Shown here: positions 10,270 to 22,803 of the stretch, piece after piece
Numbering within the stretch: the first letter of the stretch is position 1
How the letters are laid out: every line of letters starts with the position of its first letter
DNA from: Chamaea fasciata
Taxonomy: Eukaryota > Chordata > Aves > Passeriformes > Sylviidae
NCBI GenBank assembly: GCA_029207755.1
Contig: JARCOQ010000002.1
Span: 90,867,087-90,931,086, forward strand
Length of the DNA: 64,000 nt
Reading direction: 5' to 3'
Program-made: the position numbers and the translations under genes
The notes under the pieces: model-generated
Database searches by the model: none
Told to the model about the DNA's origin: nothing
What the model saw: the letters and a program-made list of their open reading frames with translations, nothing else

Positions 10270-10409
10270 GGAAGGAAGGAAGGAAGGAAGGAAGGAAGGA
10301 AGGAAGGAAGGAAGGAAGGAAGGAAGGAAGGAAGGAAGGAAGGAAGGAAGGAAGGAAGGAAGGAAGGAAGGAAGGAAGGAAGGAAGGAAGGAAGGAAGGA
10401 AGGAAGGAA
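10270..10409 (+). repeat. (GGAA)35 microsatellite
   Basis: Thirty-five uninterrupted GGAA units, preceded by one extra G and followed by an A run. This is a perfect homopurine mirror repeat, able in principle to form triplex DNA. GGAA is the core of ETS-family binding sites. The open frame running through it (10140-10547) reads as a Lys-Glu-Gly-Arg repeat and is an artefact. Confidence 0.95.
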
Positions 10410-10839
10410 AGGGCTTTGCAGGTTCAGAGGTTTCAGGGACTGTTTTCTACAGCGGGACCCGAGGGATTTGATTTAGGAGAAGGCGGTAGGGGAAGGAAAG
10501 ACCGCAGATTCAGGGAGCAGGAAGCTGCAGAAGCACAAACTCTGTAGGGTGAACAGTCGTGCAATGAGGTGGCCAGACCCACTGCAAAGGGTGGAGGGCA
10601 CCTGCCAGAACATGGCAAGAGATTATGAGGGGTAGCAGGAAAATACCAGCCACAATTAATTTCTTCGGAAGTTACTATTAGAAACATGACCTGCTTTTCC
10701 TTTTGAACTCACATTTCCAAGACTCCTATCTTCACTGAGATGTGGTTTTCCCCTGTACTTTGAGGGACCTTTCAGGCAAAATTCCTTTCAGCACCTAAAA
10801 ACCGTCATAAGTATTTGCACAAAAAATGTTCGTTGCCTC
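10410..10839. other. Non-coding stretch, no feature seen
   Basis: Unique sequence of mixed composition after the GGAA array. Overlapping short frames on both strands have no recognisable content. Confidence 0.5.
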
Positions 10840-11240
10840 AGCTGATTAGGACAAAGTAAGAAGAGTAAAGATGATAATTCATTGCACGAATGGTATTATA
10901 TAGATGATATCAAATTCCCCAGAAAAAGTCTGCACCCACATTATCGTTTTGGAAGCTAGACATGTAGCGTCCTAGACATGTCAATATGAGGGGATTAAAT
11001 GAAACATTTAATTGAAAAGAATTGTTCATATTAATAATTAACCACAGTTTAAACACACGCTTAGCTGATTTCCTTGTCGAGTACTCACTTGCAATATTTG
11101 CACTGTCCTGGCTGATGTTAAATGAATAGAGGAATGCACATGGGGTGATTATTGATCATATGCAGTTACTGCTGTTTACATTTAAACCCCATTTGATCCG
11201 AACTCTCGCCACGCTCGTCTCCGTATCCCCAAAGCTCTGC
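10840..11240. promoter_or_regulatory. Candidate regulatory block
   Basis: An AT-rich unique block with many TAAT or ATTA cores, including GATTAAATG, TTAATTGAAA and ATTAATAATTAACC near 11,000-11,043, plus a direct repeat of CTAGACATGT at 10956-10965 and 10972-10981. No open frame of note. It lies between the GGAA array and a small CpG island. This is a motif-based suggestion only. Confidence 0.35.
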
Positions 11241-11334
11241 TGCTTGATTACAGCGTTTTCCTCTTCGCAGGTTTTTGTTTGTTGCTTTGCAGGGGCTTTC
11301 GCCACTTAGTTTGCAGAACGACAGCGAATGCCTG

Positions 11335-11490
11335 AGACTGGCTAATCCTGCCGCAGGTGCTCGGGAAGCACGGGGAGAAGGGGATGTCCGCAGCCCCGCG
11401 CCCGGCGGGAGGTGCCCCCGCTCTGTGGGGCAGCAACTGCGGGGTTGCAGTTCGCACCCCGGGGCTGTCGGAGAGAGGCTTGGAGCCTTC
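11335..11490. promoter_or_regulatory. CpG island 9 (small, last of the left cluster)
   Basis: A short GC-rich block with CCGCAG, CCGCGCCCGGCGGG and other CpG-dense segments. To its right the sequence becomes AT-rich for nearly 50 kb, so this marks the edge of the island cluster. Confidence 0.5.
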
Positions 11491-12075
11491 CCCAGACCTT
11501 ACCAGGACTCTTGAGGCAGTACAGTAGACACTCTGCTGCCGGGTCTGACCTCAAAGTTGCCGCTTCAGAAACCCCAGATTTTAAAAAAATACATTAAAAA
11601 AGCTCCAGCGGTTCGCCTGGAGTGCTCCACCCTGAGGGCACTGGGGACTTCTCGCTTTCCAAGCACCAGCCCCGAGGTAAGGTCTCTTCCTGCCTTGACA
11701 ACACCAACTACAGCCTAGCATCGGATCACTTCGACAAAGAATAAATAAGGTTTTATTCTGGAATAATTGCACTGAGTTATTTTAAATCAATTGTAGCTGT
11801 AACTTTGATGGGCAGCACGGCTGGCTCTGCGGCTGGTCCCTGGCTCCCGAGAGGAGCCTGGACCGTCTTTATTCAATTTCCTCGTGCAGAAAAATGCCTG
11901 TAGCTTCTATCCAGTCCATTTGCCTGCAAAGAAAGGCTATGGGAGAACGTGACCCTTATTTTTAAACAAGTAAGTGACCAACAAATCTGGAAAAAAAAAT
12001 ATTGACATCTTTGATAGATATTAAAAATCTTCTCTTGCTACTTAAAAACGGACATCTGGTAGCTCTAATGTGTTT

Positions 12076-12077
<2 letters not shown>

Positions 12078-12108
<31 letters not shown>
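12078..12108 (+). repeat. T31 homopolymer
   Basis: Thirty-one uninterrupted T. If read on the minus strand it could be the A-tail of a retroposed sequence, but no recognisable gene body or target duplication flanks it. Confidence 0.9.
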
Positions 12109-12111
<3 letters not shown>

Positions 12112-12767
12112 AATATACTTATACGAGTATTTGACTGCTTTCCATCATAGACACAGCTCTTTTGCAGCATTCTGCCATGGAACAGTTGCAAGCCTCCGAA
12201 GTCAAAATATGATTGGCATAGCTAAATATTTTTTCCCTAAAGGCAGCAGTTTTATCAAGTCTTGAAATTAAGTCCAGTGACAACCTGCCGATCCCACAAT
12301 TGCTCTGGAATACAGATCAGCACCCTCACCAACAGCAGTGTCATGAGAAATCCAGGCACCCTACTTGTATTTTTTTTCCATTACTTCAAATGTTAATATT
12401 AGTGTGTTTTCAAGGTGGAAGTACCATCAAACAAATTCAAATGATAGAGCTGGGAAATTACTAAAACTACACTGGAAATGTAAACAAAGATGATTCCAAT
12501 TTTAGTGTTTAAGGATTAAATGGGGTTTGTGCTGTAGACAGGAAAAACAAAGTTCACCAAAACTGTGTCTCCCATGGGCTTGGTTCCTGTGATTGCCGTG
12601 GAATGATGCCTGATGCCTGAAGTGAAATCAGAGGGAAGCTACAACTTCTGTAATATGCAAGCTATAAAAATCAACAGGGGAAATCTAATTGTTGTTTGTG
12701 TTGCTTCTCTCATTTAATTTTAGAGCAGTAGACAGTAATGGAATTGTTTTCTCAGTTTGGTTGTGTG

Positions 12768-12783
12768 GGTTTTTTTTGGGTTT

Positions 12784-12814
<31 letters not shown>
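12768..12814 (+). repeat. T-rich tract
   Basis: T8, then GGG, T3, G, T6, C and T23. It is a low-complexity tract that also forces Phe-rich spurious frames. Confidence 0.85.
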
Positions 12815-15567
12815 CCTGAGAGGGTGGTTAGGTCTTAGATCTTTTTCCCATTCCAATACTGTCGGAAGTCGAAACCACACCGTTCAAGTGCAGAATATAC
12901 ATTCCAAGATCAAAGTGCAAAACAGTTTTGCAAGTGGCTTAGGAGCAGAAAGTATGGAGTGAAGATTAGGTTATCCCACTGGAATGCAATCCAGTCATTT
13001 GATGAAATCTTCAAAGTTGAAAGTAGTTCCTTAAAATGGAGCATGGCTTAGCATCAGGCTTAGCTTCCAAGAGACTGAGGCAACCTAACACTCCTCATTG
13101 AAGAATGAAGTGTTTAGAGACTGTCATCATTGTCATGAACCCACCAGAACATGTAACAGCTTTAAGAAATCAGTTTCTTTCTGAGTATCCAAGCACACAT
13201 ACCAAAAGATCAGATTTTTATGGCAATGGCAGAAATGGTTGCACATATCTTGTATATATTTAACATCATATATTTGTATTTCCTGGGGAAGGTGACAGTA
13301 TATGTTCCAATTGATGCCCCAGCCCTATATGCAAAATGAGGGTATATATTTTCTTCTGTTTACTTTGTAGATGTTCCTTTGCTGGAGAAGTTCCTTCTCA
13401 AATCATTGGGATGAGTAGATCACATTGAGGCATAGCTTGCTGAGACAGTGACTGCTATGAAACTATTCAAACCTTTCAGCTCCTCTTCCAGTGAGGATGA
13501 TTCACTTTCACTGCTTTACCAGGACTGCCCCTGGGTCACCCAGGGGTTAGATTGCTTTTCTTTCACATTAGGTCCAGCCGTGCTGTTGGTTTGTTGCCTT
13601 GTGTTCCACCAAAGTGTCCCGATGCTCTGAGTGTTGCGACTGCAAAAATCCTGGACTTTGGGCTGGGATGGACATCTCATATCCTTCGTGAGAAAACCTG
13701 GAGGAAGGAGAGAGGATGGTTTTCTCCGGAACCCTCTTCTCAAAGGCAAAATATGGATATGAGCCAATCTGAGCTGGGAGTCATGAACTCAGAACCTGCT
13801 TCAGCTCTCAAAAGCTGTTCACATGCATTGAAACAGTGCAATTAACTGGCTGTTAATAACGATTAAGAAACAGCCTGAGGTCCCTGGTAAGTCCTTTAGA
13901 TTTCAGCATTTGTAGGGCTCCCGGATATTTAGACACAGAATTATCACTGAAATGAACATAAGCTCTGCATCTAAATCCCTGGACTTGAGCTGAAGATGTG
14001 AGATATCTGTCTTAATGTCCCCAAGCCTCCACTGAACCATAGATACACAGGCTACTGTAGCACATAGGAACATCACAGGGGAATTATGAGAACAAACTTG
14101 CTAATACGTTTAAAGAGACATAGAAAAGTAACAAATGTGCTCAGGATTATCATTACTATTTATCACCATGACACTCACTGGCTGGGAAAGCAGGAGATAA
14201 TGTTCAGAAAAATCGGAGGAATATTGTCTTGTTTGAAAATATCTCTGCTACTAATGTGATGACTGTCTAGTGGAGTTGTGGTTGCTGGGAATTCACACAC
14301 TGATTTTATGGAGGGATAAAAGAGTGGAGTTTATATGGAATAAACCCCTTTTGAATAAAACAATCTGCATAAATGCTTTAAGAAAGCCTATAATTATGAT
14401 AAAAATGTTGCTCAGAGTTAAAATTATGAAGCAATCAAAATTTATAAACAGTCTCTCATCGACTTTTAATCATACTTTCTCATATACAAACTAGAAAACA
14501 TATAGTAGCAATATATAACAATACATATTTTATTTTTAGTAATTCAAGGTTCTATGACATTCTCTTTAATCAGACAAAGCTTGTTTTGTCAAGCTGTACA
14601 GTACTATCCTTAAATGTCAAAAAATGCACAAAGTTCTCTAGTTTTATATACACTTATCTGAGGTTTTATCCTGCTGGCAGTTAAACACCCCTGGAGAGGT
14701 GTAGTGCCCTGTTTGGGCTAGATCCAAAACTTTCTTTGGTCATATTCCCACCAAGAACCTCTGGATCAGGGCCTCTACTCTCACTGCCTGCTTTGAAGAT
14801 GCTCACTCAGTGTAACACAGGATCCTACCCACATCTCCCCTGAAACTCCCGTGCAGACATTGCTCTTCGTTTGTCATTCATTAAGGAGAATGCTCAAATT
14901 ATATGCATCATGTAGGACTTGGATGGCAAGAGATATTCAAAAGAAGGAATATTCGTAATGGGAACCTTGCCGACTTGAATGGTAGCCTACCATGTCTATG
15001 AGCTCCATTGTTTCTTTTGAGCTGAACTAGCTGAACACATTCGAGATGCATCCTGATAGTCACATGTCTCCCTTGGCAAATTGTAAAATTCACTGGTATT
15101 ATTGTGTTATGGAAAATATTTTCACAAATGTGGTCATAGAGGCCATTAGTGTGAAATATTTGCCTTTTCTGCTAAAACGTTGATTCAACTGCTGCTTTCG
15201 GCTAAAGAAACAACAGCTCTGAGTTTCACAAGGTTTACACCTTCCAAACAGAATGTGAAATCATGTTCATAAATACAGGCTTTTGATGTTTTCAAGGGGT
15301 GACACCCTTCCAGGACTTCCTATTGATTCCATTTGTCTTCAGGTCCTTGTGAGCTCACTCCCCTTTCACTGACCAACAGCCTGAAACAAAAGTTGCCAAA
15401 TGGACTAGTGGTGAGAAGGACTGGAGAAGTCTCCTTCCACAGTTTGTGGGGCAAGACTCTAAGGGGTGCTCATCCTATTTGTCTGTGGAGCGATATGAAT
15501 ACTTTGTGGCTCTTTCAAAGAAATCACGCTGTATTTTATATGAGAAAAGTTGTCAGCCTGCAGCTTG

Positions 15568-16640
15568 GACAGGAGCACTCTTTGCTGGGTTAGGAACTGT
15601 CTGGATGACTGGGCCCAGAGAGTGGTGGTGAATGGTGCTGCATCCAGCTGGCAGCCAGTCACCAGTGGTGTCCCTCAGGGGTCTGTGCTGGGACCAGTTC
15701 TGTTCATTATCTTTATTGATGACATGGATGAGAGGATTGAGTCTTTTATTGGTAAATTTGCAGATGACACTAAGCTGGAAGTGTGTGTCGATCTGTTGGA
15801 AGGTAGGAGGGCTCTGCAGAGAGACCTGGAACACTGTATGGATGGGCGGAGTTCAGTAAGATGAGGTTTAGTAAGTCCAAGTGCTATGTCCTGCACTTTG
15901 GCCACAACAACCCCTGCAATGTTATAGGCTGGGGTTGGTGTGGCTGGACAGTGCCCAGGCAGAAAGGGACCTGGGGGTGCTGGTGACATCTGACTGAACG
16001 TGATCCAGCAGTGTGCCCTGGTGGCCAAGAAGGCCAAGGCATCCTGGCCTGGATCAGGAATAGTGTGTCCAGCAGGAGCAGGGAGGTCATTCTTCCCCTG
16101 TACTCAGCACTGGTGAGGCCACACCTTGAGTGCTCTGTCCAGCTCTGGGCCCTCAGTTTAGGAAGGACGTTGGGACACTTGAGCACGTCCAGAGGAGGCA
16201 ACAAGGCTGCTGAAGGGCTTGGAACACAAACCCTGTGAGGAACGACTGAGGGAGCTGGGGTTGCTTAGCCTGGAGAAAAGGAGACTCAGAGGTGACCTTA
16301 TCACTCTCTACAGCTTCCTGAAGGGTGGCTGTAGCCAGGTGAGGGTTGGTCTCTTTCTCCAGGCAGCAACTGACAGAACAAGAGGACAGTTTCCAGCTGC
16401 ACCAAGGGAAATAAATATAGGTTGGATTAGGAAAAAGTTTTTTACAGAAAGGGTGATAAAGTACTGGAATGATCTGCCTGGGGAGCCATCCCCAGGGTGG
16501 AGTCACCATCCCTGGATGTGTTTTAAAAAATACTTGAAGTGGCACTCTGTGCCAAGGTCTAGGTTGAGGTTTTAGGACTTTATTAGGCTTGATGATCTTG
16601 AAGATCTCTTCCAACCTAGTGATTCTGTGATTTTGTAATT
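15568..16640 (+). mobile_element. CR1 LINE retrotransposon, 5'-truncated
   Basis: The element carries the 3' third of CR1, the dominant avian LINE. The plus strand encodes recognisable reverse transcriptase C-terminal pieces, including FADDTKLE. It ends in the typical CR1 3' terminus, with TCTTCCAACCTAGTGATTCTG near 16,608-16,627 and TTTTGTAATTCTGC after it. The 5' part, including the start of the polymerase and the other frame, is missing, as is usual for CR1 copies. Frameshifts and stops show it is dead. No target-site duplication is expected or seen. It lies in the gene desert. Confidence 0.93.
15571..16575 (+). pseudogene. Broken CR1 reverse transcriptase fragment
   Basis: Three different plus-strand frames carry successive parts of the CR1 polymerase C-terminus. 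The 15550-15864 frame has the [10 protein letters not shown] and FADDTKLE blocks. FADD at about 15,757-15,768 is the counterpart of the catalytic YxDD motif, with F in place of Y as in many CR1 copies. The 16011-16238 frame has [15 protein letters not shown]. The 16219-16575 frame has [18 protein letters not shown] and a thumb-like tail ending WNDLPGE. At least two frame changes and a stop after about 15,864 separate them. The N-terminal fingers and the endonuclease are absent. It cannot be functional. Confidence 0.9.
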
Positions 16641-19600
16641 CTGCATGCTTGAAGGGGAAACATTTTTGGCTTGGGAAAGTGAAACCTCGGCTTGATCTTT
16701 AGCTGGATGATTTAGATGGCAGTTTTTGAAGGACAGAGAAGCTTCATGATGCCTTCTCTGATAGAGTTTGACTATCAAGCAAAGGCATTCTTGGATGTGC
16801 TTGCCATGCTCCTGCCCACGCCCCAAATCCAAGCACAGTGCAACTTCCTTTTTCAGCCAAAACCCCCCCATTGTCCCTTTGGGACTTTGTGATTTTGGGA
16901 GAGACAGGCAGATTTTTTTTTTTTCTTCTTTTTACAGCCCAGTTTTCTGACACTTGGCCCTATTAGGGTTTTACCTACAGAAGGATGGGTAGAAGTTATT
17001 TTCTTTGATTAACATGAAACTTCATTTAAAAGACTTCTTTACCATGAAACCTCTACATTTAGCAGTCTGTAATCACTAAATATAAACATCTACTCTCACT
17101 TTGTGTCTATATGTGGGCCTAAAAATGTGGTTCTGTTTCCAGCTGAGACAGATGAATGTCATGAGTGCTCTGTGTAGGATGCAGGGTAAAAATACTACAA
17201 CAAAAACTAAACAAACCTAAAGCATGAAACCAAACATTTTGTACACTTACATTAAAATTATATTGAAAATTGGGAGCATGAACTACAAAACTAGGCTTCT
17301 TTCTGTTTAACAAACTGCAACGCCTGTTAAGAAAAACTAAAGCATAATTGCAAATTGGGATTTCCTGCCTATTCTTAAATCAACATTTGTGTTTTATCAT
17401 CTCCCACATGTAAATGGAACAGCTTCTTAACCCTCTTGTTATATATCACATTCAATGTAACAGTTTAGCAAATTCTCCAACTGTGTTGGTGTTTGCTTTC
17501 ACAGACATGGAAAGCAATTTGGTATGTCCTTTTAATAAGTCATTTTCATGCAAGGAGAAAAACAGTGGTTGAGAAAGTTCCTAACGTGTGCTGCTCATTG
17601 ACTTCAAGATTCCCTTTTTAATCTCTGTTGCTTACAAGCCAGATTGTTTTGTTAGAAGAGTTATTCAAACCATCTTTTCTTCTAACTCACAAGTTTGAAG
17701 AACTCCAGCTTCCTTTTTCTCCTTTGCAGGGCTGCAATTTTGTCTTTGCCTGAATTGACTTTGCCACAAAACAGTGAAGTGAAATTCAAGTGAAATTCAA
17801 AATGAAATAAAAAGTTCTTAACACTTGGGTTGCAAAAGGTAACTGCCAAAATGTTAGAAGGATGCAAAACCATCTGTTCAAAATAATTCAAGGAAAGAGC
17901 ACATGGATGTGCTCTTATAACGATGACAATATAAATGTAATTTTTCAAGCTGTGCTCCTGTGCTGATCATTTCAGTGGTGTTTCTAATGAAACACACAAA
18001 CCTACTTGTTTGAAATCTGAGTTGGACAAAGGGTAGCTTGAGAAGAAAACTAATTGCAATGGATAGTTTCTTTAGAGGAACAAGGAATTTGGGACCCAAC
18101 AAAACCACCCTGAGAAGAACAGATGAGCCAGACTTCCTACACTGGTCACTGAAGCAACTACAGTCGTCATCATAACCCTACCTATGGTCACATGTATCTT
18201 GCACTAGGGTTCCTTTGGGGTTTCACTTAACTGACAAGATGGAGAGATGGCACACACTGAGCTTTCAAGCACTAATAAAGGAGGGCCTGAACTTTTGGCT
18301 ACAGTGGGCCTCATGAGCTGTGTCACACTGAAGAATGTAGGTGTGCTTTCCTACCCCTTTACTTTGGTGAGACAACTCAGACGTGGCCTAGCTCCATGAC
18401 AGGGGTAGATTGAGGTACACACCATCCAACACTCGTGTTCAGCTTTTCCTTCAGATGCACCAGCAAAGAGCTGTGGCATGCATGGCAGTGAGTCCCCTCA
18501 TCTAAAGCACTGAGATGCATGGCTGTTGGGCATCCTACAACATCCTACAACAAAGGATACAGCTCCATTTACATAAGGAGGTGGGAGAATACGCAACAAA
18601 AAAGCATAAAGGAAGGTGGTCCCTGTAGAATGTTGCATTCCCACATGTACATGGCATTTAGCAGGGGCTGCAGGCAGTGTGTGTATGCAAGGGATGAACT
18701 TTTGGTCGTGTTGTCAGGGCAGCAGGGGTGTGCACTGGGGCACTGGGGAAACAGAGGACACAGACTGCCAGAACAACTCATCCAGATTACAGCTCTCACA
18801 CTGGGGCAAACTGGTGGGTCACAGGGAACAGGCTGCAGGATTGAATGGATGTTTTTCTGGATCTTACTTGCTGGATATACACAAAGCACATTGGTGAAAC
18901 TTGTGACTAGAACTCAGTCTTGCAAAAGTAAATTTTGCTGGAATAAGGGACTGTTAGAAAGCAAATTTTCTAGGTTTCATGTGAGCCCATTTAAAAGCAA
19001 AATCATAGCTCATAGTTTTTCTTTTAAACTAATGGAAAATCTAAATGTAAGAATTGACCATAATTTAGTTTAAACGTAGGTGAAATTGGTAGCTGAAGCT
19101 ACTAGTGAACAGAGTTTATAGTGTGCAGACTCTATAAATTGTGTTCAATATATTTTCCAAACTACACAAATAAAATGACAACTATTTATTAGAAATTCTA
19201 CTTCAGTACAAAAGCTTAAAGTTTCTTTTTGGGCACAATGACATTGGCTGTACTCAGAGTCTGTATATTAGAATGATTCAGGTCATCATGAAATTGTAAA
19301 AGTCTTACCAAAGAGTGAAACCACTGCATACAAGCTGAACCACCTAACCCAGCCATGAATTGTCTAAACAAAATAATTTGATACTGGCTGTTTTCCACAT
19401 TTTAATTAGCAACTGCAGATGGCTGTTGCATAATCCTATTTAATGTCGGTGCTTGATACCTCCCAAACAGCTCAGTGATTGAATTCATACCTTAGTGCTG
19501 TAATGCTAGTAATAAATGCATTAGCTGAAAGAAAACCACTAACACTAAGATTCACTTTCTGACATAAATCTAATGCAAGCATGTCTCCTTCACTGGCTTA

Positions 19601-19689
19601 ACAGAGAAAAAGCTCTTTTAATTTACAGTCTGTTGGTTGCAAAGATGCCCCAAGGTATTTTGTATAAATGCATATTGATGTCTTCTGCG

Positions 19690-19835
19690 AATTTTTCCTC
19701 GCCAGCAGAGTTTCTTTGCAACAGAGATCACAGAGCCCCCATTAGATAATCACCGCCCTCAATGACATGCAGCCTAATCATGCAATTGATCACAGTAAAT
19801 CAAAGATTCAGGAATTCTCCCTTTCTCTGAACAGC
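19690..19835. promoter_or_regulatory. Candidate conserved-looking non-coding block
   Basis: A non-repetitive block with CATTAGATAATCACC (19740-19754), CCTAATCATGCAATTGATC (about 19772-19790) and GTAAATCAAAG. The motif mix (TAATC, TAAT, ATCAAAG of TCF/LEF type) stands out from the surrounding sequence. Evidence is motif content only. Confidence 0.25.
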
Positions 19836-22740
19836 TATCTGTAGCTAACCCTTTCTGTGCAATGGGCTGCCCTGGTCAGGTTTCCCCTGGAGGCAGATTT
19901 ATGGGAGGGGAAGGGAGGGCAGGTGTGGAGTTTGCAGCCCACTTGTCTGAGTGCTGGGCCCCAAGGTGCAGCAAGGGCTGTGCTACTGCTCCTGCTCCCG
20001 CTCCCCATTGCTGCTGCCTCACACTGCTGTCTGCCACAAAGCAAACAGCTCTCCAGTCCTGCTAATTATGGTGGCTTACAAGCTACTCACATACGTGTGT
20101 GCAACACAAATCACATTAATTAAATTCTCATAATTTAAGAGTTTTGGAGTCACAGTGACAGTTCTACCCTGCCTACCTACTAGTAACCTTTTTTTTTTTC
20201 TGTGCATTTTTTTTCCCCTCCATACAACCCTGCTGTTTTAATCGAGGTTATGAGAAACAAGAGACAGCATTGGCATTTCACTGCTGCTTTCTTATTTGAG
20301 GTCTAATGTTCAATGAGTATTTTGTTTAGTGTTCATATAAAAGCATAGACCTTTAAGTGTTTGCCTTGCCACATTAGTGTATATATTTTAAGATGCTTAA
20401 CTCTTTCTTCACATGAGAAAAACAACTTGCCAGTTGCTCAACAGGGGCATGAGCCTTGGTAGAGAACTTACGTGCATTTACTTAGACAAATAAAAAATTA
20501 CATTAAAATAACCTTTAAATGTTTCAAAATGTAGAAATGAACATGACAAAAAATTCTAAATTATTAAACAAGATTTTAATGATTTTATTATCTCAGCTCA
20601 GTTCATCTCTTTAAAAAAACAAACCCAAAACTACCATAAAGAAAACTAATTATGATATGTTTTATCTTATCTCTCCCAGAATATATTTTATTACAAAAGT
20701 CTAGAACATCTGCTGTGCAGTTTTCTGTGCATTTTAATAACTATTTTACCATTTTTTAAAGGGAGGGTACTTATTTCTGTTTATTGAAATATTTATTGGA
20801 TGATAGAATGTACAGATCTCAGTGACATGGTTCACATGATTTTAAAAGAAAATGGCTTGCAGTGGGTTTGTCTTAAAACCAAAGGGTTCCTTTCTGTGGC
20901 AAGCATAAAGTTATAAAAAGCCACACTGGCATTGTTCAGGAACAGCAAGGGACAATATTCTATCTCTTGTCCGTGGTGGAAGAACAGATGTATAATTTCA
21001 TGCTTGATTTTTATACGGAAGTCCTTTTTGTGAACGTACTATGGCTTAGTAATAAAAGGAAGCATCAGCACAAATTTGTATCAACATTGACACTGTTTGC
21101 TAAGCCAAGACCACAAATTTACCAAAGCTTTTATGCTGTTAATCTGTAAATTAAGGAAAGTCTATTTCTTTCTGAAAGTCAGCAATGAAAACTGCTACAC
21201 AGGTGATCAATTAACTGAAATTACAACAGGACCAAGAGGTATTCTTAATCCTCAAGACATTACCTCTGCATTAAATACCACCCCTGGCTGTACCTGTAAA
21301 ATGCTGCTGCCAGTGTTACCTGGACAGGGGGCAAAGAAAAACACAATTTAAGCCCAAATAAATGTTTGTGGACAGGAACTGAGATGAACATCTCAGAAGC
21401 AAATATATTCCCCAAATCCTAAAGTGACTTTTGTGGTCCTGATTTAGAAGTCTTTTTTTCCTCAGAACTCCTGCTGGATGCAAAAGAGAGTTCAATGGGA
21501 GAAAATGGTGAAATGGGTGGATGATGCGGAGTGTACTAGAATACACCTAGAATTAAGTTAATGTTCCCTTGAGGAGAAGGTGAAAGCCAGTACTAGAGAT
21601 AGTGTAATATACTATTGGTCCACAAGATGATTTTAGGACTTTTTTGTCTGTTTTTTTTTTTTAATTTTTTAAAATTTTTTTTAATACACTTCTTATTTGT
21701 GTGCTTTATTTCAGGCAAACTCCATGAAGAAATATATAAAGATTCCCCTCATTCTATCTATGTCCAACAAATATCAGAGAAAAAATTACAAAAGCATGCA
21801 AGGATACTAGATTAATTACAGGGAATACTGTGTTTGTTCACGATTTTCATGGTATTTATTTAAAGACACCAAAATAAGTGAGAAGGATCTTTGCATTTTA
21901 TTTATCTAAAGCCTTGTGATAACTAAAAGTTTGTGATTCCTTTAAGCAGGCAGATATGACTGATGTCCAGTACTGAGAAAGGAATCTTACTCAAACCTTA
22001 ACCTCCATTTCTACTTCTTCCACTTCTCTCTACATTCCCAAAGACAATTTATGTGTTAAGCTCTGATCCTCAAAGTGAAACTAGTATTTCCTAAAGACAT
22101 GGAGAACCTTAAGGAACTGAGAGACCCTCAAACTCCATGCCTTGGAAATAAAAGCTAAAAAGTTATCTTATGAAAATCAATTGCATATCTTAGACAACAC
22201 AGAAAGTAAAAACACAGTTCAAATAATGAATAGAATAACTTCAATTATATTTGGCTTGGTTGTACTCAGTAAATCTCACTTATACAAATGTTTTAATTAT
22301 CTACTATAATTCTAATCTAAATATATTAAAGGGACTTCTTTATCATTCTTAGTCTCCTGTGAAGTCAAGTGTCCAAGTGATTGAACTCTAGCATAAAACT
22401 GTTGACATTAAAATAGGGTGTAATAAAGACAGCCAGTTAATTGCTAGAAGGTCAATGAAGAGAAAAGGACTGTGCTCTATTTTACAGTAGTACGGCAAGC
22501 AACGCTAGGAAGTGAAATAGCTGCCAAAGAATGGACATATGGGTGACCTGCATCGAAGAAAATGAAAAATGACATACCATTTTCTTATTTTCAGGTAATT
22601 GAACTTGCAGATGGTTCTACAACTGACAATTCATACAGAAAAACTGAGTGAGATGTACCTTACCAGAAGCCTGTGTTCTCAAAGTCTGTACCTGAACTGG
22701 ACATCTGAACACTCTCTGAAGTCAGTGGAAACAAATGGTT

Positions 22741-22803
22741 TCTTAGTACTTGTCTAAAGTACTAAGTGCTCGTCTAAAGTTTCTAAAGTACTTGTCTAAA
22801 ACA
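22741..22803 (+). repeat. Degenerate tandem repeat of TGTCTAAAGT units
   Basis: Four copies of a CTAAAGT-like core (CTTGTCTAAAGT, CTCGTCTAAAGT, TTCTAAAGT, CTTGTCTAAA) occur within 63 bp. It looks like stepwise local duplication. Confidence 0.7.

Larger units (their letters stand above)
11500..15567. other. AT-rich gene desert, left part
   Basis: No coding exon, RNA gene or full repeat element is recognisable. Two T-rich tracts lie at 12078-12108 and 12768-12814. Frames of 60-100 codons (for example plus 13552-13845) overlap on opposite strands and show no domain. The stretch ends at the 5'-truncated CR1. Confidence 0.55.

Noticed and set aside
10270..10409. CRISPR-like array
   Set aside because: The repeats are a 4-bp microsatellite with no spacers, and the genome is vertebrate.
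10140..10547. 135-codon frame with Lys-Glu-Gly-Arg repeats
   Set aside because: Translation of the (GGAA)35 array.
12078..12108. T31 as the A-tail of a minus-strand processed pseudogene
   Set aside because: No gene-like sequence adjoins it and no target duplication is visible.
18519..19073. 184-codon plus-strand open frame in the desert
   Set aside because: No recognisable domain, an antisense open frame over the same region, and no sign of exon structure. One frame of this length is plausible by chance in 64 kb on two strands.
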